From the NCBI GenBank assembly GCA_023135935.1, contig JAGLSU010000038.1, forward strand, positions 1 to 35,417: DNA of 35,417 nucleotides, written 5' to 3'. The translations under genes and the position numbers were made by a program. Below the pieces are notes generated by a model. That model had not been told where the DNA came from. It worked only from the letters and a program-made list of their open reading frames with translations, and did no database searches. Positions within the stretch are counted from its first letter, which is position 1. Every line of letters starts with the position of its first letter. This stretch comes from Planctomycetota bacterium (GTDB taxonomy: Bacteria; Planctomycetota; Phycisphaerae; Sedimentisphaerales; Anaerobacaceae). Positions 1 through 6,663 of the stretch are shown in pieces.

Positions 1-361
1 GCATCCCGCGATTCAAACTCATCGCATCCGCACCCGCAGCCAAATTACGATACGCCTCCTTAAACATCGCCTCAGTCAATACCGTCGCCGTCGTCGTTCC
101 GTCACCGGCTATCTTCGATGTCTTACTCGCCGCCTCTTTCACCAAACTTGCGCCGAGGTTCTCTGTCTTATCAATAAAATCTATCTCTTCTGCGACTGTC
201 ACGCCATCCTTCGTAACTGTCGGGCCGCCCCAACCCTTATCGATTATCGCGCATCTGCCGCGAGGACCAAGCGTCGACCGCACTGCCTCCGACAACTTCT
301 CTACCCCGCTCAATAACTTCGCCCGCGCTTCATTCTCGAATGTCAAATCCTTCACTGCCAT
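1..361 (-). CDS. groEL: Chaperonin GroEL, N-terminal part (truncated by window edge)
   Basis: This is the first 120 codons of a 60-kDa chaperonin, the ATP-driven folding cage subunit; the rest lies beyond base 1. The translation has the GroEL N-terminal order: an LxxGVxxLxxAVxxTLGPRGR segment (usual form GPKGR), then the [15 protein letters not shown] phosphate-binding loop, then [11 protein letters not shown] with the catalytic Asp. The ATG at 359-361 is preceded in the sense direction by an AGGAG about 7 nt away. Canonical GroEL has RNVVL after the GPKG motif where this protein has RCAII, so it is somewhat divergent and may be one of several paralogues, which planctomycetes often have. No groES lies upstream and no CIRCE-type inverted repeat is visible. 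Family assignment is certain; paralogue status is inferred. Confidence 0.95.
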   Translation of the reverse strand, partial: MAVKDLTFENEARAKLLSGVEKLSEAVRSTLGPRGRCAIIDKGWGGPTVTKDGVTVAEEIDFIDKTENLGASLVKEAASKTSKIAGDGTTTATVLTEAMFKEAYRNLAAGADAMSLNRGM

Positions 362-734
362 AATCGTCTCCTATTATCAAAAACTTCTATATCCGTTTTC
401 TCTATTCGTACATTACTCCACTTATCTCCTCATATAGAGCAAATACAATACCAGCCAACCGCATCAATTACCACTTTTTTAACCTTCCTTCCCTAATATG
501 CCGTCACATAACAACTTAACCATAAATCAATTCCAAACTTTTCGCCCCTGTTACCCCGTCCCGCACCTGCCAAATTCGCTTCAACACGCCAACTTGGCAG
601 ATAACGCCCATGTTCTGAGCGACTATGCTAAGTCGAAGGGACCATATTACTAATTGCAACCCCCGTCTAAGCCGATATAATTCCAAGTAGCGTTTAAGCA
701 CCGATTAATTAGCCGTTTATATTAGGAATCGAAT
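362..734. other. Intergenic region between divergent groEL and yihY-like genes
   Basis: No credible gene is present; a 61-codon minus-strand frame at 516-701 has no ribosome binding site and no recognisable composition. The stretch should hold divergent promoters for groEL and the YihY-like gene. At 612-640 it contains a TTCTGAGC...AGTCGAAGGG text that resembles a dispersed intergenic repeat common in many bacterial genomes (recalled from memory, not searched). Confidence 0.5.
654..681 (+). promoter_or_regulatory. Sigma70-like promoter of the YihY-like gene
   Basis: TTGCAA at 654-659 and a perfect TATAAT at 676-681 are separated by 16 bp, about 53 bp before the start codon at 735. The hexamers match 4/6 and 6/6 to the consensus. 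No operator-like repeat overlaps it. Confidence 0.55.
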
Positions 735-2063
735 ATGAACATGCTCAAAGAACTCATCCGCTTCATCAGAGCCGACATCTGGCGAATCCGCCTCAAAACA
801 TACCCCAAAAAAAAATCATTCTTCATAAAACAACTGCGAATCATCCTTCTCGCGATTCGCGGCTACAAAGAAGACAAATGTAAGTTCCGTGCCTCCGCGC
901 TCACATTCTACTCACTGCTGTCAATCGTTCCCGTCATAGCCATGATATTCGGAATCGCCAAAGGTTTCGGAATGGAAAAGCTTGTCGAAAAACAACTCCT
1001 CGAAAAAATGCAGGGTCAGGAAGAAGTCATCACGAAAATCATTAACTTCTCCCAGTCACTACTCGAAAATACTAAAGGCGGATTCATCGCCGGCATCGGC
1101 GTCATCATACTCTTCTGGTCCGTCATGAAAGTACTCGGCAACATCGAAACTGCTTTCAACGTCATCTGGGGTGTAAAACGTCCGCGCCATTTAGGAAGAA
1201 AATTCAGCGACTACCTCTCAATGGTACTCGTCTGCCCCATACTGCTCGTAGTCTCCGGCTCAATGACAGCCGTCTTCTCTTCCCAAATAAAAATCCTCAT
1301 ACACAAAATCCCGTTCTTCACCTCTGTACTCGGAGCAATCATACTGCCCTCACTGAAACTTCTTCCATATTGCAGCCTATGGATAATGTTCACTTTCATA
1401 TTCATCTTCATGCCGAACACAAAAGTTAAATTCAAATCCGGACTGCTCGCCGGAATCATTGCCGGCACAATCTTTCAGCTCGTCCAGTGGGGCTATATAA
1501 ACTTCCAAATCGGTGCAGCCAAGTATGGCGCAATCTACGGTTCTTTCGCTGCACTGCCACTGTTCCTAATGTGGCTGCAAATCAGTTGGCTTGTCGTCCT
1601 CTTCGGTGCCGAACTATCCTTCGCCCACCAAAACGTCGACACATACGAATTCGAACAGGACTGCCTCGCCATTAGTCACTCTCACAAAAAGCTGCTCTCA
1701 CTGCTCGTCACCCACTTGCTCATTAAAAACTTCTGTATAGGTGAAAAACCTTCCGATGCCGACCAAATCTCACACGCCCTCGAAATACCAATCCGCCTTG
1801 TAAGACAAATCCTCTTCGAACTAAACCGTGCCGGCATCGTCTCTCAAGCCGAAAAAGATGATAGCAAGGACCTTGCCTACCAACCCGCCCGCGACGTCGA
1901 TACCCTCACAGTTAAATCCGTCCTCGACTCCCTCGATAATGCAGGCCTAGCCGATATCCCAGTAACCGAATCCAACGAACTGAAAAAACTCTTGAGCTGC
2001 CTGAAATCCTTCAGCCAAACCCTACAAAAATCCCCGAACAATATCCTTTTGAAGAATATATAA
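735..2063 (+). CDS. YihY/BrkB-family inner-membrane protein with C-terminal winged-helix-like region
   Basis: A 442-residue polytopic membrane protein. Residues about 35-290 match the YihY/virulence factor BrkB pattern (formerly misnamed RNase BN): the conserved FRASALTFYSLLSIVPVIAMIFGIAKGFG at 51-79, an IETAFNVIWGVKRPRHLGRKFSDYLS segment at 137-162, and later hydrophobic helices ending in LPLFLMWLQISWLVVLFGAELSFAHQ. After the membrane part, about 150 soluble residues follow; the stretch near 320-390 (DQISHALEIPIRLVRQILFELNRAGIVS) looks like a winged helix-turn-helix, as seen in longer members of the family. Function in the family is unsettled. The ATG at 735 has an AGGA 7 nt upstream; a second ATG two codons later is also possible. 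It stands alone on its strand. Confidence 0.9.
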   Translation: MNMLKELIRFIRADIWRIRLKTYPKKKSFFIKQLRIILLAIRGYKEDKCKFRASALTFYSLLSIVPVIAMIFGIAKGFGMEKLVEKQLLEKMQGQEEVITKIINFSQSLLENTKGGFIAGIGVIILFWSVMKVLGNIETAFNVIWGVKRPRHLGRKFSDYLSMVLVCPILLVVSGSMTAVFSSQIKILIHKIPFFTSVLGAIILPSLKLLPYCSLWIMFTFIFIFMPNTKVKFKSGLLAGIIAGTIFQLVQWGYINFQIGAAKYGAIYGSFAALPLFLMWLQISWLVVLFGAELSFAHQNVDTYEFEQDCLAISHSHKKLLSLLVTHLLIKNFCIGEKPSDADQISHALEIPIRLVRQILFELNRAGIVSQAEKDDSKDLAYQPARDVDTLTVKSVLDSLDNAGLADIPVTESNELKKLLSCLKSFSQTLQKSPNNILLKNI

Positions 2064-2210
2064 TTATCCGTCATCCAAGTCCCCGCGTTTAACTTTGCAA
2101 AGCACAAATTCTTAATTCCTTCGAAGGAGCAGTCTAATTCCGAATTTGCCCGTTCTTCTCGGAAAGTTGTGGGAACCACAAAACATACTACTAAAAGATA
2201 TCTGACCTTT

Positions 2211-2243
2211 GCCTGCCTCGCCATAGCTTTAGCGACGGCGGGT
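2211..2243. repeat. REP-like palindromic intergenic element
   Basis: The text centred on TAGCTTTAGCGACGGCGGG can form a GC-rich hairpin pairing 2216-2222 with 2237-2242 with one bulged base. It closely resembles a TAGCTTTAGCGAAGGCGG palindrome that recurs between genes in many unrelated bacteria; that likeness is from memory. Only one copy is in this window. Confidence 0.4.
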
Positions 2244-2288
2244 CATTTCGACCGACTTGTGGTTACCGTTTCCGTTTTTTATGTTTAG

Positions 2289-2316
2289 CCCCCAGTTCTA
2301 TACTGGGGGTTGCTTT
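2289..2316 (+). terminator. Rho-independent terminator-like hairpin
   Basis: CCCCCAGT (2289-2296) pairs perfectly with ACTGGGGG (2302-2309) around a 5-nt loop, followed by TTGCTTTTG. It sits 226 bp after the YihY-like stop codon, so it may end that transcript or simply insulate the next gene. The T-run is interrupted, which lowers confidence. Confidence 0.5.
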
Positions 2317-2463
2317 TGATCTGGCCATCGAATGGTAACACCCACCAAATCCATTTTATTACCCCTTGCAATCACACACAATACAGCTATAATTTATCCA
2401 ACACCAACGGGGCCACAACCGGAGAAAGGGTATTGAAATAAAAAATAGTTTCGGGGATTAGCA

Positions 2464-3018
2464 ATGCAACGTGAAACCAAAAAGTTATTGAAAAGTATAG
2501 GTAACCTCATCGGTTGGAATTTAACCGATTTCGCCGTCGATACTTTCAACCTTCTTACTTTGAATATACCGAAGACAATGATGGAAAAACGTGTGCAGAG
2601 AGAAATAGCTGAGAGGTTGTACCCTAATTTGATGACAATGTCGCCAGAGATGCAGCTATGGGATTTGCTGCGGGTGGGCATGTCTGAAGAGGAAGCAGGT
2701 AGGTGGTTAGGGTTACCTGAGACGGTTGCGTTAGAAGATAGAGACAGTAACGAAATCACTTGGTGTTATAGCAGTAAGGGACTTCATTGTGGTGTAGTTA
2801 TCTTTGGTAACAAGAAAGTAACATATTTTGCATATCGCACAAATGATGGTCATACCGTAAAGAGCCATCCATATGTGGGTTCATCAGACAATAAAATCTT
2901 CCATCGGCATGACGAGGTTTGTGTTGATGAGATATCATCAGAGAATTTTGTTGGATATGAGACAAGGAAAGCCGCCATGGAAGATGGCTATAAACCGTGT
3001 GAAAAATGCAAACCATGA
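2464..3018 (+). CDS. Small protein with BamE/SmpA-like domain and Ada-like zinc-binding tail
   Basis: I do not recognise this 184-residue protein as a named family. Two parts can be seen. Residues about 67-124 (LLRVGMSEEEAGRWLGLPETV ... WCY ... VVIFGNKKVTYFAY) follow the SmpA/OmlA/BamE pattern: a short helix with G-M-x-x-x-E, then G-x-P, then strands with W-x-Y and a gK-V strand. Residues 137-184 (VGSSDNKIFHRHDEVC ... ENFVGYETRKAAMEDGYKPCEKCKP) resemble the Ada-type metal-binding module found at the ends of nucleases and lipoproteins, with H147, C153, C179 and C182 as likely zinc ligands. There is no signal peptide or lipobox, so a periplasmic BamE role is unlikely. The ATG at 2464 follows GGGGATTAGCA. 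It is monocistronic with a hairpin just downstream. Confidence 0.75.
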   Translation: MQRETKKLLKSIGNLIGWNLTDFAVDTFNLLTLNIPKTMMEKRVQREIAERLYPNLMTMSPEMQLWDLLRVGMSEEEAGRWLGLPETVALEDRDSNEITWCYSSKGLHCGVVIFGNKKVTYFAYRTNDGHTVKSHPYVGSSDNKIFHRHDEVCVDEISSENFVGYETRKAAMEDGYKPCEKCKP

Positions 3019-3061
3019 TGCTGCTCATTGTTCCATGTACGGTGATGGGAAGTCTTGTAGG

Positions 3062-3090
3062 ATGGGCAATTTTTGCCCATGCGGATTTTT
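3062..3090 (+). terminator. Hairpin terminator after the BamE/Ada-like gene
   Basis: ATGGGCAA (3062-3069) and TTGCCCAT (3073-3080) form a perfect 8-bp stem with a TTT loop, followed five bases later by a run of five T (3086-3090). It lies 44 bp after the stop codon at 3018. Confidence 0.5.
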
Positions 3091-3277
3091 ATGTCTTACG
3101 TCTTTGGTCTTATATCCTTTGTCTGTGGCCAACTCCTTCACTCCCTAAAAACCCTCTCTTCTCTTCCTCCACACACACTTCCTCACCCCCTCATCACGAA
3201 TCAAAAACGCGATACCTCGCATTAACAGGTACCTTGCATTCCGATGTAGTGGCAGATCTCTCCTTTGGTCTTACGTC

Positions 3278-3353
3278 TTTTGTGCTTTGGTAATTAGTAT
3301 TTGTTTAGAATTTAGGGTTTAGCATTTAGAGTTTCAGAACTACTCGCAACCCG
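3278..3353 (+). repeat. 76-bp direct repeat, copy 1
   Basis: Bases 3278-3353 match 5866-5941 at 73 of 76 positions; the differences are at 3316, 3342 and 3344. The unit is AT-rich with TTTAGAATTTAG/TTTAGCATTTAG-type internal repetition and ends in CGCAACCCG. Together with copy 2 it brackets the M1-like peptidase gene pair. Confidence 0.9.
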
Positions 3354-3387
3354 CAACTCGCAACCCGTAACCCGCAACCCGTTCCCC

Positions 3388-3708
3388 CTATTCCTCCAAC
3401 TCCTTGATAGTCAAAACAGTCAGCCATTTCTGTCCGTCTTTTTCCGCCACTGTCCCTTTCACCTCGACCTTCAAGTCGATATAGTCACTCAGTTCATCTC
3501 CCTTTTCGTCAAGCACAACCTCATAAGTTATATCTTCTGTCACAAGCGACACCCCTATGATATAATCGTTCGCATCTGTCTTGACATTAACTACACCCTG
3601 CACCGTAACCGTCCGAACTTCCCCTTCTTTCTGGGAAGCCGCACCCGAACAAAGCATCATCATTCCAACCAACACCAAAACGCCCGCCGCTTTTTTTATC
3701 GTTACCAT
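3388..3708 (-). CDS. Small exported protein of unknown function
   Basis: A 106-residue protein with a typical Sec signal: KK near the start, a hydrophobic core AAGVLVLVGMMMLC, and a probable cleavage after SGAAS. The Cys is not in a proper lipobox. The mature part of about 80 residues is predicted beta-rich (VRTVTVQGVVNVKTDANDYIIGVSLVTEDITYEVVLDEKG ... LKVEVKGTVAEKDGQKWLTVLTIKELEE), which looks like a small OB-like or beta-barrel module; this is an impression, not a match. It starts 30 bp after the M1-like peptidase stop on the same strand, so the two are probably cotranscribed. No function is assigned. Confidence 0.7.
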   Translation of the reverse strand: MVTIKKAAGVLVLVGMMMLCSGAASQKEGEVRTVTVQGVVNVKTDANDYIIGVSLVTEDITYEVVLDEKGDELSDYIDLKVEVKGTVAEKDGQKWLTVLTIKELEE

Positions 3709-3738
3709 ATTCGTGCCTTCTCTTCTTCATCCATATCG

Positions 3739-5742
3739 CTATTTACGCTCAAAAGGTTTTTTGATTCGTTCCTCTACCCACTCCCGGCTAATCACAATTC
3801 CGTATTGGTCGTGTCGTACCCAGTATCCCTCTTTCTTGTGTTTCAATGCGGTCTTGTACCTTAACAAAGCAATATTACGCCGACCAAGCAAATCCAGAAC
3901 ATGTCCCTCCCACACCATCGAAACAAAATAATCATTTGAACCTTTTTTTGACGCCCCTCGGGACCTTTGGAAAGCTTCCAATCCTTCTTTGTAGTAATTA
4001 CCGTCATACAAAATCATCCCTAATTTAAACCAGCTATTACGGTCTGACAATTTCCCTTCCGTGGCTTCTTTAAATAATTTCAAAGCGGCCTTCCCAACTT
4101 TCGTCCAGCCCGTCCGCTTAATTTTATCGATAGTCAACGTACTATTTGACGTAGGCCGAGGCGAACTCAACAATGGCAGAACCCCGTTAGGGTCCAATCG
4201 TACTTCTTTCAAAGCTGCTTTGCTTTCAAATTCTACAACGCTTACATCCAAAAGCCGCTCCGTAAACTTCTCCTGCATGCTGCCGTCTTCAAAATAAGCG
4301 GCTAATGGAACCGGCATCCTCAAATCGCCGATACGTTCCACCTCTACCTTACTCCTGTACCCCTCACCTTCCTTCTCGCAGCTTTTGGAAGAAATTTTGT
4401 ACGATAGGTATCGGTTACTGTTGACCCATTGTTCGAAAAACCATCCCAAATCTTGACCAGCTTCTTCTTCACAAATGGTTTGAAATTCAGAAACGCCTAA
4501 CCTTCGTCCGGCAAATTCCTTTAAACATCGCTGATAAACTCTGCTAAAGACTTCCTTTCCCAAAACACAATCCAAAGCACTGATAACACTGGAGCTCTTT
4601 CCGTGTTGAACAACATTGTTAAAATCGAATCTAATCTTCGAACGCTGCTCAGCAGTTATATTTATCGTGGTATCAAAACCGGCACGCACTCCTTTAATAT
4701 AACTATCTGCGAAACCCCGATGTTTCGTTGTGCCCGGATTCCTTGCTCGAGTATATTCTCTGTCTGCGTATATCCCCAGACCAAGCATCAGCCAATCAAA
4801 TGAATCTGCTGGGTCACTACTTAACATGTGCTCACCGCAATATTGATGACCGATTTCATGTGCCGTAATCCATCGCCAGTGACGCTCGTCTTTTTTCTCC
4901 ATCTGCTCCATCGCATGGATTGCCACGATACTCGTAGCCACCGGGTATCCGCCTGTTGTAGGAAAATCTGACCCGGGAATAATCGTTAGACTTGAATGAG
5001 GATAGAATCCGAAACGTTCACGATAGTAATTTACTACGTCAACTGCTGTACTCATAACCAGTTGCGCACATTTCTCTCCCTTAGGGCTATATAAACATCG
5101 AATAGTTACATCGCCCGCATTCGCTTCGAGGGATTTAAAATCTTTACCAATGAACAAACCGAAGGAACGAACTCCATTCGCGCGATAGTAACCTGTTCTT
5201 TTATCTAATACGCCGCTTGCACCTATCAGGTATTCGGGTGATGCTTTTACCTTGACCTCAAAATCATCATGCGTTTCAAAACCCCACCACAAACGTGGAT
5301 ACCAGCCGGTAATCGGCTCTCGATTTATATTTACAAGCGAGGTATTCTGAAAACTAAAACTTATCTCAAGAATTCCCTCGTCACCACACTCGACTTTTTC
5401 TGGCAACTCTATAACAAAACTTTCAATCCCAGAGTCTTCCTTGCCGCTGCCCAATACTGCTACGGCCTTGCCCTTACTTGTGATTTCCATACTCGCAGCC
5501 GAAGACCATAATATCGCTACACGACATATTGGCCGAGATGTCATATTCTTAAAACGAATTACCTCCTTACCTTCCGCACGACCCACAACGGTATCAATTG
5601 TATACTCAATCTTGTAATGTGCTTTTGGGGGATTCTTTGGCACCCAATAACTCCCTGTTGCCGTAGTTGCGTTACCTGTTCCCCACAACACCACAAAAAA
5701 TAAAGCTACCGAAAGAAATCTTGCGAATCTATGTCCCATCAT
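3739..5742 (-). CDS. Exported M1-like metallopeptidase with C-terminal TPR-like region; canonical third zinc ligand absent
   Basis: The 667-residue product starts best at the ATG ending at 5742, because AGGA lies 8 nt upstream; a GTG five codons earlier overlaps that site. A signal peptide covers residues 1 to about 25. The middle has the M1 (gluzincin) plan: a beta-rich N-domain, a GGYPVAT segment where GAMEN-like motifs sit, HEIGH at 295-299, and a helical stretch ending in DLGWFFEQWV. In M1 enzymes a Glu follows 18 residues after the second His within WLNEG; here the matching text is WLMLG and the position is Leu320. The usual YxKG tyrosine context is also altered (VVQHGKS). Residues about 570-635 look like two TPR units. 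It may be inactive, or bind metal differently. Confidence 0.85.
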   Translation of the reverse strand: MMGHRFARFLSVALFFVVLWGTGNATTATGSYWVPKNPPKAHYKIEYTIDTVVGRAEGKEVIRFKNMTSRPICRVAILWSSAASMEITSKGKAVAVLGSGKEDSGIESFVIELPEKVECGDEGILEISFSFQNTSLVNINREPITGWYPRLWWGFETHDDFEVKVKASPEYLIGASGVLDKRTGYYRANGVRSFGLFIGKDFKSLEANAGDVTIRCLYSPKGEKCAQLVMSTAVDVVNYYRERFGFYPHSSLTIIPGSDFPTTGGYPVATSIVAIHAMEQMEKKDERHWRWITAHEIGHQYCGEHMLSSDPADSFDWLMLGLGIYADREYTRARNPGTTKHRGFADSYIKGVRAGFDTTINITAEQRSKIRFDFNNVVQHGKSSSVISALDCVLGKEVFSRVYQRCLKEFAGRRLGVSEFQTICEEEAGQDLGWFFEQWVNSNRYLSYKISSKSCEKEGEGYRSKVEVERIGDLRMPVPLAAYFEDGSMQEKFTERLLDVSVVEFESKAALKEVRLDPNGVLPLLSSPRPTSNSTLTIDKIKRTGWTKVGKAALKLFKEATEGKLSDRNSWFKLGMILYDGNYYKEGLEAFQRSRGASKKGSNDYFVSMVWEGHVLDLLGRRNIALLRYKTALKHKKEGYWVRHDQYGIVISREWVEERIKKPFERK

Positions 5743-5787
5743 CTTTTTTGTCCTCACTGGAATAATAAAAGTCGACCTGCAGAACGC

Positions 5788-5816
5788 AAAATAACCAATA
5801 ACACAAAAAATGTCAA
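5788..5816 (-). promoter_or_regulatory. Sigma70-like promoter of the M1-like peptidase gene
   Basis: Read on the minus strand, a perfect TTGACA (plus-strand 5811-5816) is followed after 17 bp by TATTTT (5788-5793), about 45 bp upstream of the start codon at 5742. It lies inside the segment bounded by the two 76-bp repeats, so the gene pair carries its own promoter. Confidence 0.6.
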
Positions 5817-5865
5817 ATATCCGCCTTTAGCCGCATTTGCTTTTTTGCCTCTTATCTGTTTTGAA

Positions 5866-5941
5866 TTTTGTGCTTTGGTAATTAGTATTTGTTTAGAATT
5901 TAGAGTTTAGCATTTAGAGTTTCAGAACTCCCCGCAACCCG
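5866..5941 (+). repeat. 76-bp direct repeat, copy 2
   Basis: Second copy of the unit at 3278-3353, 73 of 76 bases identical. Its TTTGGTAATTAG (5874-5885) is also found inverted as CTAATTACCAAA at 5947-5958, which is the last codons and stop of the OsmC-family gene. Confidence 0.9.
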
Positions 5942-5946
5942 AACCA

Positions 5947-6342
5947 CTAATTACCAAACTCCATTGTTTTCTTAACATCATCACTTACCGAATTATGTAT
6001 CGGGCAATTTCCCGCTGCCTTACGCAATATCTCCATCTGCTCATCACTATATTTTTTCGGAAAAACTATCGTAGTATCAATTCCTCCCACCATCGGCTTA
6101 TCACGCATCACGAACTTCAGCGACACTTTCACTTCCGTCCCCGTAATATCGAATCCGTTTTTCTGCGCTGCCGCGTCCATCGTCATAGCCACACAACTGG
6201 CATACGAAGCGCCGAACAAATCCTTCGGACTAAAATTCTCACTGCTGCATTTCGGCGAGTCTATTACGATACTATTTTTACCTTCAATCTTCGCCTCCGC
6301 ATGCATCCCGCCTTTGTAACTAAGTACTAACTCGTCCGCCAT
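5947..6342 (-). CDS. OsmC-family peroxiredoxin-like protein
   Basis: A 131-residue OsmC/Ohr-family protein, thiol-dependent peroxidases that remove organic and inorganic hydroperoxides. It shows the family plan: an N-terminal beta region, a first Cys in GASYASCVAMTMDAAAQKNG (the peroxidatic position), and a second Cys in AAGNCPIHNSVS. The length is normal for the family. I chose the ATG at 6340-6342 over one 15 codons upstream (6387), because AAAGGG precedes it by 8 nt and the extra N-terminal residues are charged and atypical. It stands between the second 76-bp repeat and a phased repeat array that lies about 90-190 bp upstream of its start. Confidence 0.88.
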   Translation of the reverse strand: MADELVLSYKGGMHAEAKIEGKNSIVIDSPKCSSENFSPKDLFGASYASCVAMTMDAAAQKNGFDITGTEVKVSLKFVMRDKPMVGGIDTTIVFPKKYSDEQMEILRKAAGNCPIHNSVSDDVKKTMEFGN

Positions 6343-6652
6343 TTCATTTACCCTTTCTTTTTCTAAATTTTTTCTACTGCTTCCCATTTGAATTTTACGT
6401 TTCGAATCATTCGCGCAAGTACCTTTTTAAAAACTACCCCAAGGCGCCCGAAAGTGACCGCGTTTTGACCTTTTTTAACCCTAAATTGACCGAAAGCGCC
6501 CGCATTTTGACCGACTTTGACCGCACTTTTTCTAAAACTTGCGCGTTTTGTCTTACCTATCTTAATATTCCGGCGTCTATCCTGAACACTGAATGTTATT
6601 TTTAGTCTTTAATCTGTTTTAAATTTTGCACTGTGGTTTTAGCTTTTTACCT
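6343..6652. other. Intergenic region upstream of the OsmC-family gene
   Basis: No gene is present. It contains the phased 10-11 bp repeat array (6435-6528) and an AT-rich element at 6609-6663 that reaches into the tsaB stop region. No convincing sigma70 promoter pair was found for the OsmC-family gene; a TTGCGC on the minus strand has no well-spaced partner. Confidence 0.5.
6435..6528. repeat. Helically phased degenerate repeat with TGACC core
   Basis: Nine consecutive 10-11 bp units begin at 6435, 6445, 6455, 6466, 6476, 6487, 6497, 6508 and 6518, so the mean period is 10.4 bp, one helical turn. Five units begin with exact TGACC (6455, 6466, 6487, 6508, 6518), one with TAACC, two with CGCCC and one with TACCC. 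The filler is A- or T-rich. The array is upstream of the OsmC-family gene, which it could serve as a set of same-face protein sites or as a bend. Confidence 0.7.
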
Positions 6653-6663
6653 TTAACTTTTTC
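6609..6663 (+). repeat. AT-rich intergenic element, copy near tsaB 3' end
   Basis: The text from TGTGG at 6632 to 6663 aligns closely with 23471-23503 before pyrC (shared TGTGGTTTT, GTTTTT/CTTTTT and CTTTAACTTTTT/TTTTAACTTTTT blocks). The preceding CTGTTTTAAATTTTG also resembles CTGTTTTGAATTTTG next to the 76-bp repeat (5857-5870). It overlaps the last codons of tsaB. Confidence 0.5.

Larger units (their letters stand above)
2064..2463. other. Intergenic region after the YihY-like gene
   Basis: No gene is supported here. The region contains a REP-like palindrome at 2211-2243 and a terminator-like hairpin at 2289-2309, both listed separately. The last 60 bp should hold the promoter of the next gene, but no clear hexamer pair was found. 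Confidence 0.5.
3019..3387. other. Intergenic region with terminator, direct repeat copy 1 and a CGCAACCCG cluster
   Basis: No gene is supported; two overlapping frames at 2873-3148 and 3006-3293 lack ribosome binding sites and have unnatural composition. The stretch holds a hairpin terminator (3062-3080), the first copy of a 76-bp repeat (3278-3353), and a short run of imperfect CGCAACCCG-type units at about 3345-3381. Confidence 0.5.

Noticed and set aside
516-701. 61-codon minus-strand frame upstream of the YihY-like gene
   Set aside because: No ribosome binding site, odd composition, and it overlaps the promoter-like hexamers of the next gene.
2873-3293. Two plus-strand frames after the BamE/Ada-like gene
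   Set aside because: They overlap the real gene or its terminator, have no Shine-Dalgarno sequence, and read as Ser/Pro/Leu-rich noise.
3345-3381. CRISPR-like array from repeated CGCAACCCG units
   Set aside because: Units are adjacent and degenerate, with no spacers; it is a short tandem repeat at the edge of the 76-bp repeat.
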